Shown here: piece by piece, positions 7,743 through 17,472 of the stretch
Layout: the number at the start of each line of letters is the position of its first letter
Numbering within the stretch: position 1 is the stretch's first letter
DNA from: Amycolatopsis lexingtonensis
GTDB taxonomy: Bacteria > Actinomycetota > Actinomycetes > Mycobacteriales > Pseudonocardiaceae
Assembly (NCBI RefSeq): GCF_014873755.1
Contig: NZ_JADBEG010000001.1
Coordinates: 9,708,501 to 9,772,500, forward strand
Direction: 5' to 3'
DNA length: 64,000 nucleotides
The notes under the pieces: generated by a model
The model's input: only the letters and a program-made list of their open reading frames with translations
Databases searched by the model: none
Told to the model about the DNA's origin: nothing
Translations under genes and position numbers: made by a program

Positions 7743-10700
7743 GTGCGGCCTCCATGATCGCCTCGTTCACGTCGCGCCCGTCACGCTCGGCCTGCACCTG
7801 CGCCGCGAGCACGCGCTTGTAGTCCTTCGGCATGACCTTCCCGAAGCGGTCGACGCCCGCGTCCCAGTCGGCCAGCAGTTCCCGCGCGACCGCGGATTCC
7901 GTTTCGTCGTAGTGCTTTTCCAGCGTCTCGCGCAGGAAGTCCGCGTCCTCGGAGTCGAGCGGGTCGAGGTCGACCATCTCCGGGTTGACGCGGTGCGCGG
8001 GCAGGTCCAGCACGTAAGCGATGCCGCCGGACATGCCGGCCGCGAAGTTGCGCCCGATCGGGCCGAGCACGACCATCCGGCCGCCGGTCATGTACTCGCC
8101 GCCGTGGTCGCCGACGCCTTCGACGACGGCCAGCGCGCCCGAGTTGCGCACGCAGAACCGCTCGCCGACCTTGCCGCGGATGAAGATCTCGCCGCTGGTG
8201 GCGCCGTAGCCGATCACGTTGCCGGCGATGATCTGCTCCTCGGCGACGTAGGTCGCCTCCTTCGGCGGCCGCACGATCAGCCGGCCGCCGGAGAGGCCCT
8301 TGCCGACGTAGTCGTTGCCGTCGCCGATCAGCCGCAGCGTGATGCCCTTCGGCACGAACGCGCCGAACGACTGGCCCGCGGTGCCGGTGAAGGTGACGTC
8401 GATGGTGTCGTCGGGCAGGCCTTCGCCGCCCCACCGCTTGGTCAGCTCGGAGCCGAGCATGGTGCCGACGGTCCGGTTCACGTTGCGGACGGGCAGCTCC
8501 AGCCGCACCTTGTCACCGGAGTTCAACGCGCCTTCGGCCAGCTGGATCAGCGTGTTGTCGAGCGCCTTCTCCAGCCCGTGGTCCTGCAGCGTCTGCTGCA
8601 GGCGCAGGCCCGCCGGGGCCAGCTCGGGCACGTGGAAGATCGGCGACAGGTCCAGCCCGGCGGCCTTCCAGTGGTCGATCGCCTTGCGCTTGTCGAGGAA
8701 CTCGGCGTGCCCGACCGCCTCGGCGATCGACCGGAAACCGAGCTCCGCCAGGTACTCGCGCACTTCCTGGGCGATGAACTCGAAGAAGTTGACGACGTAT
8801 TCGGCCTTGCCGCTGAACTTCTCGCGCAGCTTCGGGTTCTGCGTCGCGACGCCGACCGGACACGTGTCGAGGTGGCAGACGCGCATCATGATGCAGCCCG
8901 ACACCACCAGCGGCGCGGTCGCGAAGCCGAACTCCTCGGCGCCGAGCAGCGCCGCCACGATGACGTCCCGGCCGGTCTTGAGCTGGCCGTCGGTCTGCAC
9001 CACGATCCGGTCGCGCAGCCGGTTGGCCAGCAGCGTCTGCTGCGTCTCGGCCAGGCCCAGTTCCCACGGGCCACCGGCGTGCTTGATCGACGACAGCGGC
9101 GACGCGCCCGTCCCGCCGTCGTGGCCGGAGATGAGCACGACGTCGGCGTGCGCCTTCGACACGCCCGCCGCGACCGTGCCGACGCCGACCTCGGACACGA
9201 GCTTCACGTGGATGCGCGCGTTCGGGTTGGCGTTCTTGAGGTCGTGGATCAGCTGCGCCAGGTCCTCGATCGAGTAGATGTCGTGGTGCGGCGGCGGCGA
9301 AATCAAGCCGACGCCCGGCGTCGAGAACCGCGTCTTCGCGATCCACGGGTACACCTTCGCGCCGGGCAGCTGTCCGCCCTCGCCGGGCTTCGCGCCCTGC
9401 GCCATCTTGATCTGGATGTCGTCGGCGTTGACGAGGTACTCGCTCGTGACGCCGAACCGGCCGGACGCGACCTGCTTCACGGCGCTGCGCCGCTCCGGGT
9501 CGTACAGCCGCTCCGCGTCTTCGCCGCCCTCACCGGTGTTCGACTTGCCGCCGAGGCGGTTCATCGCGATGGCGAGGGTCTGGTGCATCTCCATCGAGAT
9601 CGAGCCGTAGGAGATGGCGCCGGTGGCGAACCGCTTGACGATCTCCGAGACCGGCTCGACCTCCTCGATCGGCACCGGTGCGCGCTTGCCGTACTTGAAG
9701 TCGAACAGCCCGCGCAGCGTCAGCAGCTTCTCGGCCTGGTCGTCGACGGCCTTCGTGTACTCCTTGAAGATCTCGTACTTCCCGGACCGCGTGGAGTGCT
9801 GGAGCTTGAAGACGGTCTGCGGGTTGAACAGGTGCGGCTCGCCCTCTCGGCGCCACTGGTAGTCCGCGCCCGTTTCGAGCTCGCGGTGCGACGCCCGGAC
9901 GCCGTCGGCCGGGAACGCGTACTTGTGCCGCTTCGCGACCTCGTCGGCGAGGGTCTCGAAGCCGACACCGCCGAGGCGGGAGGTCGTGCCGGTGAAGCAG
10001 TTGTCGATGACCTCTTCGCCGAGCCCGATGGCCTCGAAGATCTGCGCGCCGGTGTAGGACGCGACGGTCGAGACGCCCATCTTGGACATCGTCTTGCGGA
10101 CGCCCTTGCCGAGCGCCTTGATCAGGTTCTGCGTCGCTTCCTTCGGCGTCACGCCCGGGATCAGGCCCTGGTGGGCCATCTCCTCGACGGTCGCCATCGC
10201 CAGATACGGGTTCACCGCGGCGACGCCGTAGCCGATCAGCAGCGCGATGTGGTGCACCTCGCGCGCGTCCCCGGCCTCGACGATGAGGCCGACCTGCGTG
10301 CGCGTCTTCTCGCGGACGAGGTGGTGGTGCACCGCGCCGGTCAGCAGCAGCGAGGGGATCGGGGCGTGGTTCTCGTCGACCCCGCGGTCGGACAGCACGA
10401 TCAGCCGCGCGCCGTCCTCGATCGCCTCGGACACCTCGGCGCGGATCTCGTCGAGCCGCTTGACCAGCGCGTCGCCGCCGCCGTGGACGTTGTAGCGGCC
10501 GAGCACCGTGACGGCCTGGAACTCGGGCAGGTCGCCGTCGTCGTTGACGTGCACGAGCTTGGCGAGCTGGTCGTTGTCGAGCACCGGGAACGGCAGCACG
10601 ATCCGGCGGCAGCTCGACGCGTCGCCGGTCAGCAGGTTCGGCTCGGCGCCGATCTGCGTGCCGAGCGCGGTGACGAGCTCCTCGCGGATGGCGTCCAGCG

Positions 10701-12306
10701 GCGGGTTCGTCACCTGGGCGAACAGCTGGATGAAGTAGTCGAAGATCAGCCGCGGCCGGCTGGACAGCGTCGCGATCGGCGAGTCGTTGCCCATCGAGCC
10801 GATCGGCTCCGCGCCGGTGCGGGCCATCGGCTCGAGGATGGCTTCGAGCTCTTCCTCGGTGTAGCCGAACGCCTGCTGGCGGCGGACGAGCGCGGCGTGC
10901 AGCGGGACCTCGCGGTCGCGCTCGGGCAGGTCGTCCAGGTGCAGGAGACCGGCCTCGACCCACTCGTCATACGGGTGCGCGGTGGCCAGCTCGGTCTTGA
11001 TCTCCTCGTCCTCGATGATCCGGCCCTCGGCGGTGTCCACGAGGAACATCCGGCCGGGCTCGAGGCGTCCCTTCCGGACGATCGTCGCCGGGTCGATGTC
11101 GAGCACGCCGACCTCGGAGGCCAGCACGACGAGGCCGTCGTCGGTCACCCAGTACCGGCCGGGGCGCAGGCCGTTGCGGTCGAGGACCGCGCCGATCTGG
11201 GAGCCGTCGGTGAAGGCGACCAGCGCCGGGCCGTCCCACGGTTCCATCAGCGTGGAGTGGAACTCGTAGAAGGCGCGCCGGGCCGGGTCCATCTCCTGGT
11301 GGTTCTCCCAGGCCTCCGGGATCATCATCAGGACCGAGTGGGGCAGCGAGCGGCCGCCGAGGTGGAGCAGCTCCAGCACCTCGTCGAACGACGCCGAGTC
11401 GCTGGCGCCCCGGGTGATCACCGGGTAGATCCGCTTGAGGTCGCCCGGGACCAGGTCGGTCTCGAGCAGCGCCTCGCGGGCGTCCATCCAGTTGCGGTTG
11501 CCGCGCAGGGTGTTGATCTCGCCGTTGTGCGCGACGTACCGGTACGGGTGCGCCAGCGGCCACGACGGGAAGGTGTTGGTGGAGAAGCGGGAGTGCACCA
11601 GGCCGATGGCGCTGGTGACGCGCTCGTCGGTGAGGTCGGCGAAGAAGCGCTCGACCTGCGGCTCGGTGAGCATTCCTTTGTAGACGATCGTGCGCGAGGA
11701 CAGCGACGGGAAGTACACGTCGTCCTCGACGAGCTCGTGCTCGGCGCGCTTGCGGACGCAGAAGGCGCTGCGCTCGATGTGCAGCGGGTCCGAGTGCTCC
11801 GGCTTCGGGCGGCGCGCGGTGAGGAACAGCTGCGTGAAGTGCGGCATGGTCTCGGCCGCGGTCGGCCCGCAGTGCTCGGTGTGCACCGGCAGCTCGCGCC
11901 AGCCGAGGACGCGCATGTCCTCTTCCGCGGCGATGCGCTCGATGGTCGTCATGGCCCGGCCGCGGCGTTTTTCGTCCTGCGGCAGGAAAGCGGTGCCGAC
12001 GGCGTAGGTGCCCGGCTCGGGCAGCTCGAAGTCGACGACTTCGCGGTAGAACTCGTCCGGAACCTGGATGAGCAGTCCCGCGCCGTCCCCGGTGTCCGGT
12101 TCGGCACCCCGCGCCCCGCGGTGTTCCAGGTTGCGCAACGCGACCAGGGCTTTGGCGACGATCGCATGATCTCGCCGCCCGGTCAGGTCGGCGACGAACG
12201 CGACACCGCAGGCGTCGTGTTCGTAGTCGCTCCGGTAGAGGCCCTCGGCCTCGGCGTTGCTGAACTGCTCCCCGGACGGGGGCAGGGAATTGGCACGGTG
12301 GGTCAC
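7735..12306 (-). CDS. gltB: Glutamate synthase large chain
   Basis: Large alpha subunit (1523 residues, normal length) that converts glutamine and 2-oxoglutarate into two glutamates. A 32-residue propeptide precedes the catalytic Cys33 ([15 protein letters not shown]), which becomes the N-terminal nucleophile of the type II glutaminase domain. It is followed by the central domain, the FMN-binding synthase barrel with the 3Fe-4S motif [13 protein letters not shown], and the C-terminal GXGXG beta-helix domain. It is the first gene of the gltBD operon. Upstream is 0.5 kb of non-coding DNA in which nitrogen regulation could act, although I could not identify a convincing GlnR box. The very long opposite-strand frame across this gene is a codon-bias shadow. 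Confidence 0.97.
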   Translation of the reverse strand: MTHRANSLPPSGEQFSNAEAEGLYRSDYEHDACGVAFVADLTGRRDHAIVAKALVALRNLEHRGARGAEPDTGDGAGLLIQVPDEFYREVVDFELPEPGTYAVGTAFLPQDEKRRGRAMTTIERIAAEEDMRVLGWRELPVHTEHCGPTAAETMPHFTQLFLTARRPKPEHSDPLHIERSAFCVRKRAEHELVEDDVYFPSLSSRTIVYKGMLTEPQVERFFADLTDERVTSAIGLVHSRFSTNTFPSWPLAHPYRYVAHNGEINTLRGNRNWMDAREALLETDLVPGDLKRIYPVITRGASDSASFDEVLELLHLGGRSLPHSVLMMIPEAWENHQEMDPARRAFYEFHSTLMEPWDGPALVAFTDGSQIGAVLDRNGLRPGRYWVTDDGLVVLASEVGVLDIDPATIVRKGRLEPGRMFLVDTAEGRIIEDEEIKTELATAHPYDEWVEAGLLHLDDLPERDREVPLHAALVRRQQAFGYTEEELEAILEPMARTGAEPIGSMGNDSPIATLSSRPRLIFDYFIQLFAQVTNPPLDAIREELVTALGTQIGAEPNLLTGDASSCRRIVLPFPVLDNDQLAKLVHVNDDGDLPEFQAVTVLGRYNVHGGGDALVKRLDEIRAEVSEAIEDGARLIVLSDRGVDENHAPIPSLLLTGAVHHHLVREKTRTQVGLIVEAGDAREVHHIALLIGYGVAAVNPYLAMATVEEMAHQGLIPGVTPKEATQNLIKALGKGVRKTMSKMGVSTVASYTGAQIFEAIGLGEEVIDNCFTGTTSRLGGVGFETLADEVAKRHKYAFPADGVRASHRELETGADYQWRREGEPHLFNPQTVFKLQHSTRSGKYEIFKEYTKAVDDQAEKLLTLRGLFDFKYGKRAPVPIEEVEPVSEIVKRFATGAISYGSISMEMHQTLAIAMNRLGGKSNTGEGGEDAERLYDPERRSAVKQVASGRFGVTSEYLVNADDIQIKMAQGAKPGEGGQLPGAKVYPWIAKTRFSTPGVGLISPPPHHDIYSIEDLAQLIHDLKNANPNARIHVKLVSEVGVGTVAAGVSKAHADVVLISGHDGGTGASPLSSIKHAGGPWELGLAETQQTLLANRLRDRIVVQTDGQLKTGRDVIVAALLGAEEFGFATAPLVVSGCIMMRVCHLDTCPVGVATQNPKLREKFSGKAEYVVNFFEFIAQEVREYLAELGFRSIAEAVGHAEFLDKRKAIDHWKAAGLDLSPIFHVPELAPAGLRLQQTLQDHGLEKALDNTLIQLAEGALNSGDKVRLELPVRNVNRTVGTMLGSELTKRWGGEGLPDDTIDVTFTGTAGQSFGAFVPKGITLRLIGDGNDYVGKGLSGGRLIVRPPKEATYVAEEQIIAGNVIGYGATSGEIFIRGKVGERFCVRNSGALAVVEGVGDHGGEYMTGGRMVVLGPIGRNFAAGMSGGIAYVLDLPAHRVNPEMVDLDPLDSEDADFLRETLEKHYDETESAVARELLADWDAGVDRFGKVMPKDYKRVLAAQVQAERDGRDVNEAIMEAAHG

Positions 12307-12838
12307 GGCTGGCCGCCTCCCAAGGCGTTGGCGCGACCGGTACTCACTCCATCGTGTGGTTCGAGCTGAACCGGTTAACGAAGTGGTCCGGTACCGCGAT
12401 GGTCAGTCGAGAACAGATGCTGTTGTCGAAGTGCAAGATGCCGCGTGGCGCCGGCCGGGCGGCGATGCTCGGAAACCGGACGTGGGCATCTGGGAGGCCG
12501 CACAACACTGGGCAGCCGAACATGTCGGGTGCTGCGTGCGCGCACAGACCGGCCACTGTGGTGGGGGCCGGCCGGGGCGCGCGGTGTTACTCCCGGGTTC
12601 GCCGGGTCTTATGACGATAGTGTGAATTCGCTGTTATCGACATACGTCGTTGCCCCCGGGTGGGAAATGCCACGCTTACGTTGACGGGCCAGGGGGTAGT
12701 CCCATATGCCGGGCTGTCGCTCCCGAATGACGGTTCGAGACGCTTCTGACCTGCGAAAACGTCTGTCCCAAGTGGTCTGGGGCACGTGCCGGGGCGCCGC
12801 GGCGGGGTGGGAAGCTGGGGGCATGACGGACTCCGCCG
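12307..12838. other. Non-coding interval between gltB and yigZ
   Basis: About 530 bp separates the divergent gltB and yigZ genes. No frame here has a ribosome binding site with consistent codon bias. It should hold both promoters and the long leader of gltB. A TTGACG hexamer (12683-12688) precedes yigZ, but no good -10 lies 16-18 nt after it. I see no clear riboswitch or GlnR site. Confidence 0.5.
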
Positions 12839-12846
12839 ATGACTGA
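12823..12846 (+). other. Possible seven-codon leader ORF overlapping yigZ
   Basis: An ATG preceded by AGCTGGGGGC opens a frame encoding MTDSADD whose TGA lies 3 bases inside the yigZ gene, overlapping it by 8 bp. This could couple yigZ translation to a mini-ORF, or the site may simply serve yigZ with long spacing. Translation is not proven. Confidence 0.3.
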
Positions 12847-13468
12847 TCGTTATCTCTCCGTGGCTCGATCCGGGGTCCACGAGATCGAGATCAAGCGCTC
12901 CCGGTTCCTCTGCGCGCTCGCCCCGGTGACGTCGGAGGAGGCCGCGCGCGAGTTCATCGCGGGCCGCCGTCGCGCCGAACCGGGGGCACGACACCACTGC
13001 CACGCCTTCGTTCTCGGCCCCGACGGCCGGACGCAGCGCTCGAGCGACGACGGCGAACCGGCCGGTACCGCGGGTACCCCGATGCTGGAAGTGCTGCGCC
13101 GCCGGGAGGTCACGGACGCGGTCGCGGTGGTGACGCGCTACTTCGGCGGGGTGCTGCTGGGCGCGGGGGGATTGATTCGCGCGTACGGACAGTCCGTTTC
13201 GGAGGCACTGGAAGTTGTTGGTGTACTAGAACACCGGCGTCTCGCGTTGGTGGAAGTGGCGGTGAGCTACGACCGCGCGGGCCGGCTGGAGAACGACTTG
13301 CGCGCGTCGCCGTACTTGCTCCACGCGACTCGCTTCGACGAGCGGGCGCGGTTCGAGATCGGGCTGGCGCCGGGGGAGGCGCCCGCGTTCGAGAGCTGGC
13401 TGGCGGACTTGACGAACGGCGAAGCGACGACGACCGCGCTCGGCGACCACTGGGCGACCCAAGGCTGA
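12839..13468 (+). CDS. YigZ/IMPACT family protein (UPF0029)
   Basis: Cytoplasmic protein of 209 residues in the YigZ/IMPACT family, linked to ribosome and translation control in other organisms, with no enzymatic role established. The N-terminal IMPACT domain shows IEIKRSRFLC, then HHCHAFVLG, SSDDGEPAGTAGTPML and VVTRYFGGVLLGAGGLIRAY, all strongly conserved family blocks; a C-terminal DUF1949-like ferredoxin-fold follows. The ATG is set by these N-terminal blocks; the GGGGG ribosome binding site upstream is better placed for a seven-codon mini-ORF that overlaps this start. It stands alone, divergent from gltBD. Confidence 0.93.
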   Translation: MTDRYLSVARSGVHEIEIKRSRFLCALAPVTSEEAAREFIAGRRRAEPGARHHCHAFVLGPDGRTQRSSDDGEPAGTAGTPMLEVLRRREVTDAVAVVTRYFGGVLLGAGGLIRAYGQSVSEALEVVGVLEHRRLALVEVAVSYDRAGRLENDLRASPYLLHATRFDERARFEIGLAPGEAPAFESWLADLTNGEATTTALGDHWATQG

Positions 13469-13639
13469 GCGGCCGCCGAGTGGTCCACCGCCCCTGACTG
13501 GTCCGGTCCGCGGATCGCTTGGCGCACAACGAACTTTCGGTGCTTCCGCCGGAGGGTCCCGCCGTGGCACCATGTCCTGCCACCGAGTTCCGGTACCACT
13601 TCGATCCCCTCGACGTTGTCAGCGCGGCACCCGCCGATC

Positions 13640-13674
13640 TGACAACGTTGTCACGACGCCCGACAACGTTGTCG
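13640..13674. promoter_or_regulatory. Two LacI-type operators upstream of the mannosidase
   Basis: TGACAACGTTGTCA (13640-13653) and CGACAACGTTGTCG (13661-13674) are perfect 14-bp palindromes sharing the core GACAACGTTGTC, 21 bp apart, about two helix turns. A degenerate third site (CGACGTTGTCA) lies near 13611. The central CG palindrome form is typical of LacI-family regulators. No LacI gene is in the window. Confidence 0.75.
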
Positions 13675-13712
13675 CCCGGCGGAAAGCGTGCGACAAGGAG
13701 AGGAAGGGTTCC

Positions 13713-16424
13713 ATGTCCGGACCACTCCCGAGGATGCGCAGACGGGTGCGCGCGGCTTTGCTCGCGGCCGCGCTCGTCGGTGCGGGGCTCGCCGCGACAC
13801 CCGCCGACGGCGCCACGTTAGCCCTTACGCAGTACGTGAATCCCTTCATCGGCACCGACAACAGCAACTCGCCCAACCCGGTGCCCGGCGGCGCCGGCGG
13901 CAGCACCTACCCGGGTGCCACCGTGCCGTTCGGGATGGTGCAGTTCAGCCCGGACACCCCGACCGCGTCGCCGTCCGGGTACCGGTACAGCGACACGAGC
14001 ATCGAAGAATTCAGCCTCACCCACTTCAACGGCGCCGGCTGCCCCAACAACGAAGACCTCGGCCTGCTGCCGATCACCGGCGCCATCGGCACTTCGCCGG
14101 GCACCGGCTGGACCGGGTACGCCGGGCGCTACACCAAGGCGAACGAATCGGCCGCGCCCGGTTACTACAAGAACAAGCTCGACAACTACAACACCACCGT
14201 CGAGCTTTCGGCGACCAAGCGGTCCGGCTCGATGAGGCTGACCTACCCGAACACGACGTCCGCGCGGCTGCTCGTCAACACCGGCCGCAGCGCCACCGGC
14301 AACCGCAACGGGTCGATCTCCATCAGCGGCAGCCAGCTCACCGGTTCGGTGACCGGCGGCGGTTTCTGCGGTTCTTCCAAGACCTACCAGATCTTCTACG
14401 TGATCCAGTTCGACCGCGCGCCCAGCGGGTTCGGCACCTGGCTCGGCGGCACCGTGAGCGCGGGATCCGCGAGCACCAGCGGCACGAACTCCGGCGGGTA
14501 CGTCACCTTCGACACCTCCAGCAACACCACGGTGCAGGCGAAGGTCGGCATCTCGTTCGTCAGCCTGGCCAACGCGCAGGCGAACCTCGCCGCGGAGAAC
14601 CCCGGCTTCGACTTCGCCGGCGTCCGCGGCGCGGCCGACACGAGCTGGAACGACGTCCTCAACCGCGTGCAGGTGACCGGCGGCGCGGCCGCGGACCTGC
14701 AGAAGTTCTACACGGCGCTGTACCACGTCTTCCAGAACCCGAACATCGCGAGCGACACCAACGGCCAGTACCGCGGGTTCGACCAGGCGATCCACGCGGC
14801 GTCCCACACCGTCTACCAGAACTACTCCGGCTGGGACATCTACCGGTCGTGGGCCGCGCTGATCGGGCTGCTCGCCCCGAACGAGGCCAGCGACATCGCG
14901 AAGTCCATGGTGCTGGACGGCCAGCAGGGCGGCCTGCTGCCCAAATGGTCGCACAACAGCAACGAGCACTTCGTGATGACCGGTGACCCCGGGCCGATCA
15001 TCGTGGGCAGCATGTACGCCTTCGGGGTCCGCGGCTTCGACACCGCGGCGGCGTTGACGTTGATGGACAAGAGTTCCAACGGCGGCACCGCGCAGGGCCA
15101 GGCGATCCGCGGCCGGGAAAGCGGCTACCTCAGCCGGCACTACATCTACGAAGACCCGTCGGACTCGCTCGAATACTCGGCGTCGGACTTCGCGATCGCG
15201 CAATTCGCGAAGGCGGTCGGCGACACGGCGAAGTACAGCACGTACATGCAGCGTGCCCAGTGGTGGCAGAACGTGTTCGGCACCGACTCGGGCTACGTCC
15301 AGCCGCGCGGCAGCGACGGGAACTGGGCGTGGCCGGTCGTGCCGTCGAGCGACAGCGGGTACACCGAGGGCAACCCGTCGCAGTACACCTGGATGGTGCC
15401 CTACAACTACCAGGGCGTGATCAACCTGATGGGCGGCCGCCAGACCGCCGTCCAGCGGCTGGACCACCACTTCACCCAGCTCAACGGCGGCCTCACCCAG
15501 CCGTACTTCTACATCGGCAACGAGCCGGAGCACGGCGTGCCGTGGGCGTACGACTACGCGGCCCACCCGCAGGGCGCCAGCTCGGCGGTGCGGCGCGTGA
15601 TGAACGAGTCGTTCACCACCGGCGCGGGCGGCCTGCCCGGCAACGACGACCTCGGCGCGACGTCGGCGTGGTACGTCTTCGCGGCGCTGGGCATGTACCC
15701 GGCGACGCCGGGCGCGGACGTCCTGGCCCTGCACGGCCCGCTGTTCCCGTCGGTCTCGATCGTGCGCCCGAGCGGGACGATCCAGATCACCGGCTCCGGC
15801 GCGGGCCAGGGCGCGCAGTACGTGCAGAGCCTGAGCGTCAACGGGACCGCGACGACCAAGTCGTGGATCCGCTACGGCGACATCGCGGGCGCGTCGAGCC
15901 TGAGCTACACGATGGGCTCGTCGCCGAGCAGCTGGGGCACGAGCACCGCGGACGTCCCGCCGTCGTACAACGACGGGTTCACGCCGCCGCCGGCCGCGCC
16001 GGAGCTGGGCACGAACCTGGCGCAGGGCAAGGCGGCGACCGGCTCGGCGACCTGCAACTCGGCCGAGACCGCGGACAAGGCCGTCGACGGCAGCCTGGCG
16101 AACAACAGCAAGTTCTGCAGCACGGCCGCGACGAAGTTCCTCCAGGTCGACCTCGGGTCGGCGCAGAACGTGTCCTCGTTCGTCGTCAAGCACGCCGGCC
16201 TCGGCGGGGAGACGACCGGCTGGAACACCGGCGCCTTCACGATCCAGACGTCGACCGACGGCAGTACGTGGACGACGGTCGCGAACGTGTCGGGGTCGCG
16301 GGCCAGCCGCACTTATCACCCGATCACGACGCGGTCGGCCCGGTACGTGAAGCTGAACCTCACCACGCCGGCGAACGACGGCAACGGCGCGGCCCGGATC
16401 TACGAGTTCGAGGTCTACCGCTGA
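13713..16424 (+). CDS. Secreted GH92 alpha-1,2-mannosidase with C-terminal F5/8-type carbohydrate-binding domain
   Basis: Exported calcium-dependent exo-alpha-mannosidase (903 residues) of glycoside hydrolase family 92, likely trimming yeast or fungal mannans and N-glycans. A signal peptide (MRRRVRAALLAAALVGAG) is followed directly by the GH92 N-terminal domain starting YVNPFIGTDN, with GATVPFGMVQFSPDT and SLTHFNGAGC, and the catalytic (alpha/alpha)6 domain containing YSGWDIYRSW, GNEPEHGVPWAYDY and GNDDLGATSAWYVF blocks. Residues about 765-903 form an F5/8C (CBM32-like) module. GGAGAGGAAG precedes the ATG. Two perfect LacI-type operators upstream suggest sugar-inducible repression. Confidence 0.95.
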   Translation: MSGPLPRMRRRVRAALLAAALVGAGLAATPADGATLALTQYVNPFIGTDNSNSPNPVPGGAGGSTYPGATVPFGMVQFSPDTPTASPSGYRYSDTSIEEFSLTHFNGAGCPNNEDLGLLPITGAIGTSPGTGWTGYAGRYTKANESAAPGYYKNKLDNYNTTVELSATKRSGSMRLTYPNTTSARLLVNTGRSATGNRNGSISISGSQLTGSVTGGGFCGSSKTYQIFYVIQFDRAPSGFGTWLGGTVSAGSASTSGTNSGGYVTFDTSSNTTVQAKVGISFVSLANAQANLAAENPGFDFAGVRGAADTSWNDVLNRVQVTGGAAADLQKFYTALYHVFQNPNIASDTNGQYRGFDQAIHAASHTVYQNYSGWDIYRSWAALIGLLAPNEASDIAKSMVLDGQQGGLLPKWSHNSNEHFVMTGDPGPIIVGSMYAFGVRGFDTAAALTLMDKSSNGGTAQGQAIRGRESGYLSRHYIYEDPSDSLEYSASDFAIAQFAKAVGDTAKYSTYMQRAQWWQNVFGTDSGYVQPRGSDGNWAWPVVPSSDSGYTEGNPSQYTWMVPYNYQGVINLMGGRQTAVQRLDHHFTQLNGGLTQPYFYIGNEPEHGVPWAYDYAAHPQGASSAVRRVMNESFTTGAGGLPGNDDLGATSAWYVFAALGMYPATPGADVLALHGPLFPSVSIVRPSGTIQITGSGAGQGAQYVQSLSVNGTATTKSWIRYGDIAGASSLSYTMGSSPSSWGTSTADVPPSYNDGFTPPPAAPELGTNLAQGKAATGSATCNSAETADKAVDGSLANNSKFCSTAATKFLQVDLGSAQNVSSFVVKHAGLGGETTGWNTGAFTIQTSTDGSTWTTVANVSGSRASRTYHPITTRSARYVKLNLTTPANDGNGAARIYEFEVYR

Positions 16425-16430
16425 CCCACC

Positions 16431-16478
16431 GGTCGTGAGTGCTGAGTCGGGTTAGAACCCGACTCAGCACTCACGACC
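16431..16478. repeat. Long hairpin repeat, family D
   Basis: Perfect 23-bp arms with a 2-nt loop; each arm carries GTGAGTGCTGAGTCGGGTT or its complement. It lies between the convergent mannosidase and GNAT genes, and the last five codons and stop of the GNAT gene lie inside it. Likely a bidirectional terminator. Confidence 0.85.
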
Positions 16479-17036
16479 ACGGGACCACTCTTCGCGGGTG
16501 ATGGCGTACTCGACCTCGCCGTGTTCGCTGCCCGGGGCCCGCTCGTGCTCGGGGAACTCCTCGAAGTACGCGCGGACGAACGTCATCCCCAGTTTCTCCA
16601 TCACGCGCCGCGAGCGTTCGTTCACCTTCATGGTGGACGCCGTCACGCGGGTGACCCCCAGTTCGGTGAACCCCTTCGCGAGCAGCGCCGCCGAGCCCTC
16701 GGTGCCGTAGCCGCGGCCCCAGGCCTTGCGGTGCAGCCGGTACCCCAGCTCGGGCTCGTCCGGCGGGTCTTGCGGGCGCGGGCGGAAGTGGAACCACCCC
16801 AGGAAATCGCCGGTCCGCTTCTCGATCGCCGCCCAGAACCCGTAACCGGGGAAACGCTCGTAGTAACCGAGGAACGCGGGGAGATCCTTTTCGGTGATCT
16901 CCGTGCGGTCGGCCGGCAGGCCCCCATTGAGGTACTTCATCACGTCCGCGTCGTCGTAGAGCTCGAAGAGCGCGTCCGCGTCGTTCTCGGTGAACCGGCG
17001 GAGGATCAGCCGCTCGGTTTCGAGGAATACGTGCAT
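16464..17036 (-). CDS. GNAT family N-acetyltransferase (RimJ/RimL-like)
   Basis: Acetyl-CoA-dependent acetyltransferase of 190 residues. It starts MHVFLETERLILRRFTENDA, the standard opening of RimJ/RimL-type GNAT proteins that acetylate protein N-termini or small amines; the acetyl-CoA loop is seen in LGYRLHRKAWGRGYGTEG (about residues 96-113) and the later NERSRRVMEKLGM motif. The final residues RGREC and the stop codon are encoded by one arm of a hairpin repeat, so the tail was probably altered when the repeat arrived. It is monocistronic. Substrate unknown. Confidence 0.9.
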   Translation of the reverse strand: MHVFLETERLILRRFTENDADALFELYDDADVMKYLNGGLPADRTEITEKDLPAFLGYYERFPGYGFWAAIEKRTGDFLGWFHFRPRPQDPPDEPELGYRLHRKAWGRGYGTEGSAALLAKGFTELGVTRVTASTMKVNERSRRVMEKLGMTFVRAYFEEFPEHERAPGSEHGEVEYAITREEWSRGREC

Positions 17037-17076
17037 CGGGTGATGCTGGCAGTGACCCCAGTGCGTGGCAACGAAA

Positions 17077-17334
17077 TTACGCGGCCATGGCGAGGACCTC
17101 GCCGAGTGCCGACGCCCCGGCCTCGGTCAGCAGCGCGGGCACGCGGTCGCCGCACTTGCCGGGGTGTGCGGGTGCGATCAGGCCGAGCCGCGCGAGGCGG
17201 TGCACGGTGGACTGGTCGCAGCAGCTCAGGCCGTCGATGAACAGGTCGGGCTCGCAGCTGCAGCTGATCTCGGCGTGGCCCCCGGCCACGGCTCTCAACG
17301 TGGCCCGCTCACGATGGTTCAATGCGGTGATCAT
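17077..17334 (-). CDS. Small cysteine-rich hypothetical protein
   Basis: An 85-residue protein I cannot assign to a named family. It has a very strong ribosome binding site (GGAAGGAGG) and actinomycete codon bias, so it is real. Cysteines cluster as CSCEPD (residues 25-30), CC (38-39) and one near PGKCGDR (61), which could bind a metal or Fe-S cluster; between and after them, TVHRLARLGLIAP and ALLTEAGASALGEVLA look like a small winged-helix half with a helical tail. No signal peptide or membrane segment. It stands between the GNAT gene and the Lrp regulator, on the same strand, 41 nt upstream of the GNAT start. Confidence 0.8.
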   Translation of the reverse strand: MITALNHRERATLRAVAGGHAEISCSCEPDLFIDGLSCCDQSTVHRLARLGLIAPAHPGKCGDRVPALLTEAGASALGEVLAMAA

Positions 17335-17472
17335 GGCGGCGCCTCCTTCCCGTCGTGCCCATTAGACGCCTCACCACCGACAGTTTCCGCCTCTCAGCGT
17401 GCGAACCCGGGTATTTCAGGGGTGCACGTAGGGGTGGCGTGTCGCGGATTTCCGGGTGATCCCCGGATACCC

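Noticed and set aside
7696..12369. A 1557-residue open frame on the plus strand across gltB
   Set aside because: It is the antisense shadow of gltB in a high-GC gene: low-complexity Arg/Ala/Gly/Val/Asp composition, no ribosome binding site and no recognisable domain, while the minus strand encodes a complete glutamate synthase.
12362..12420. A GlnR box upstream of gltB
   Set aside because: GTTAAC-like and GTACC pieces occur but do not form the gTnAc-n6-GaAAc pattern with acceptable spacing.
12257..12625. Possible genes in the gltB upstream region
   Set aside because: The frames here start within or overlap gltB and lack ribosome binding sites or consistent codon bias; no product could be recognised.
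13818..16319. An 833-residue minus-strand frame over the mannosidase gene
   Set aside because: It is composed mostly of Arg, Ala, Val and Gly and mirrors the GC-rich wobble positions of the true gene on the plus strand.
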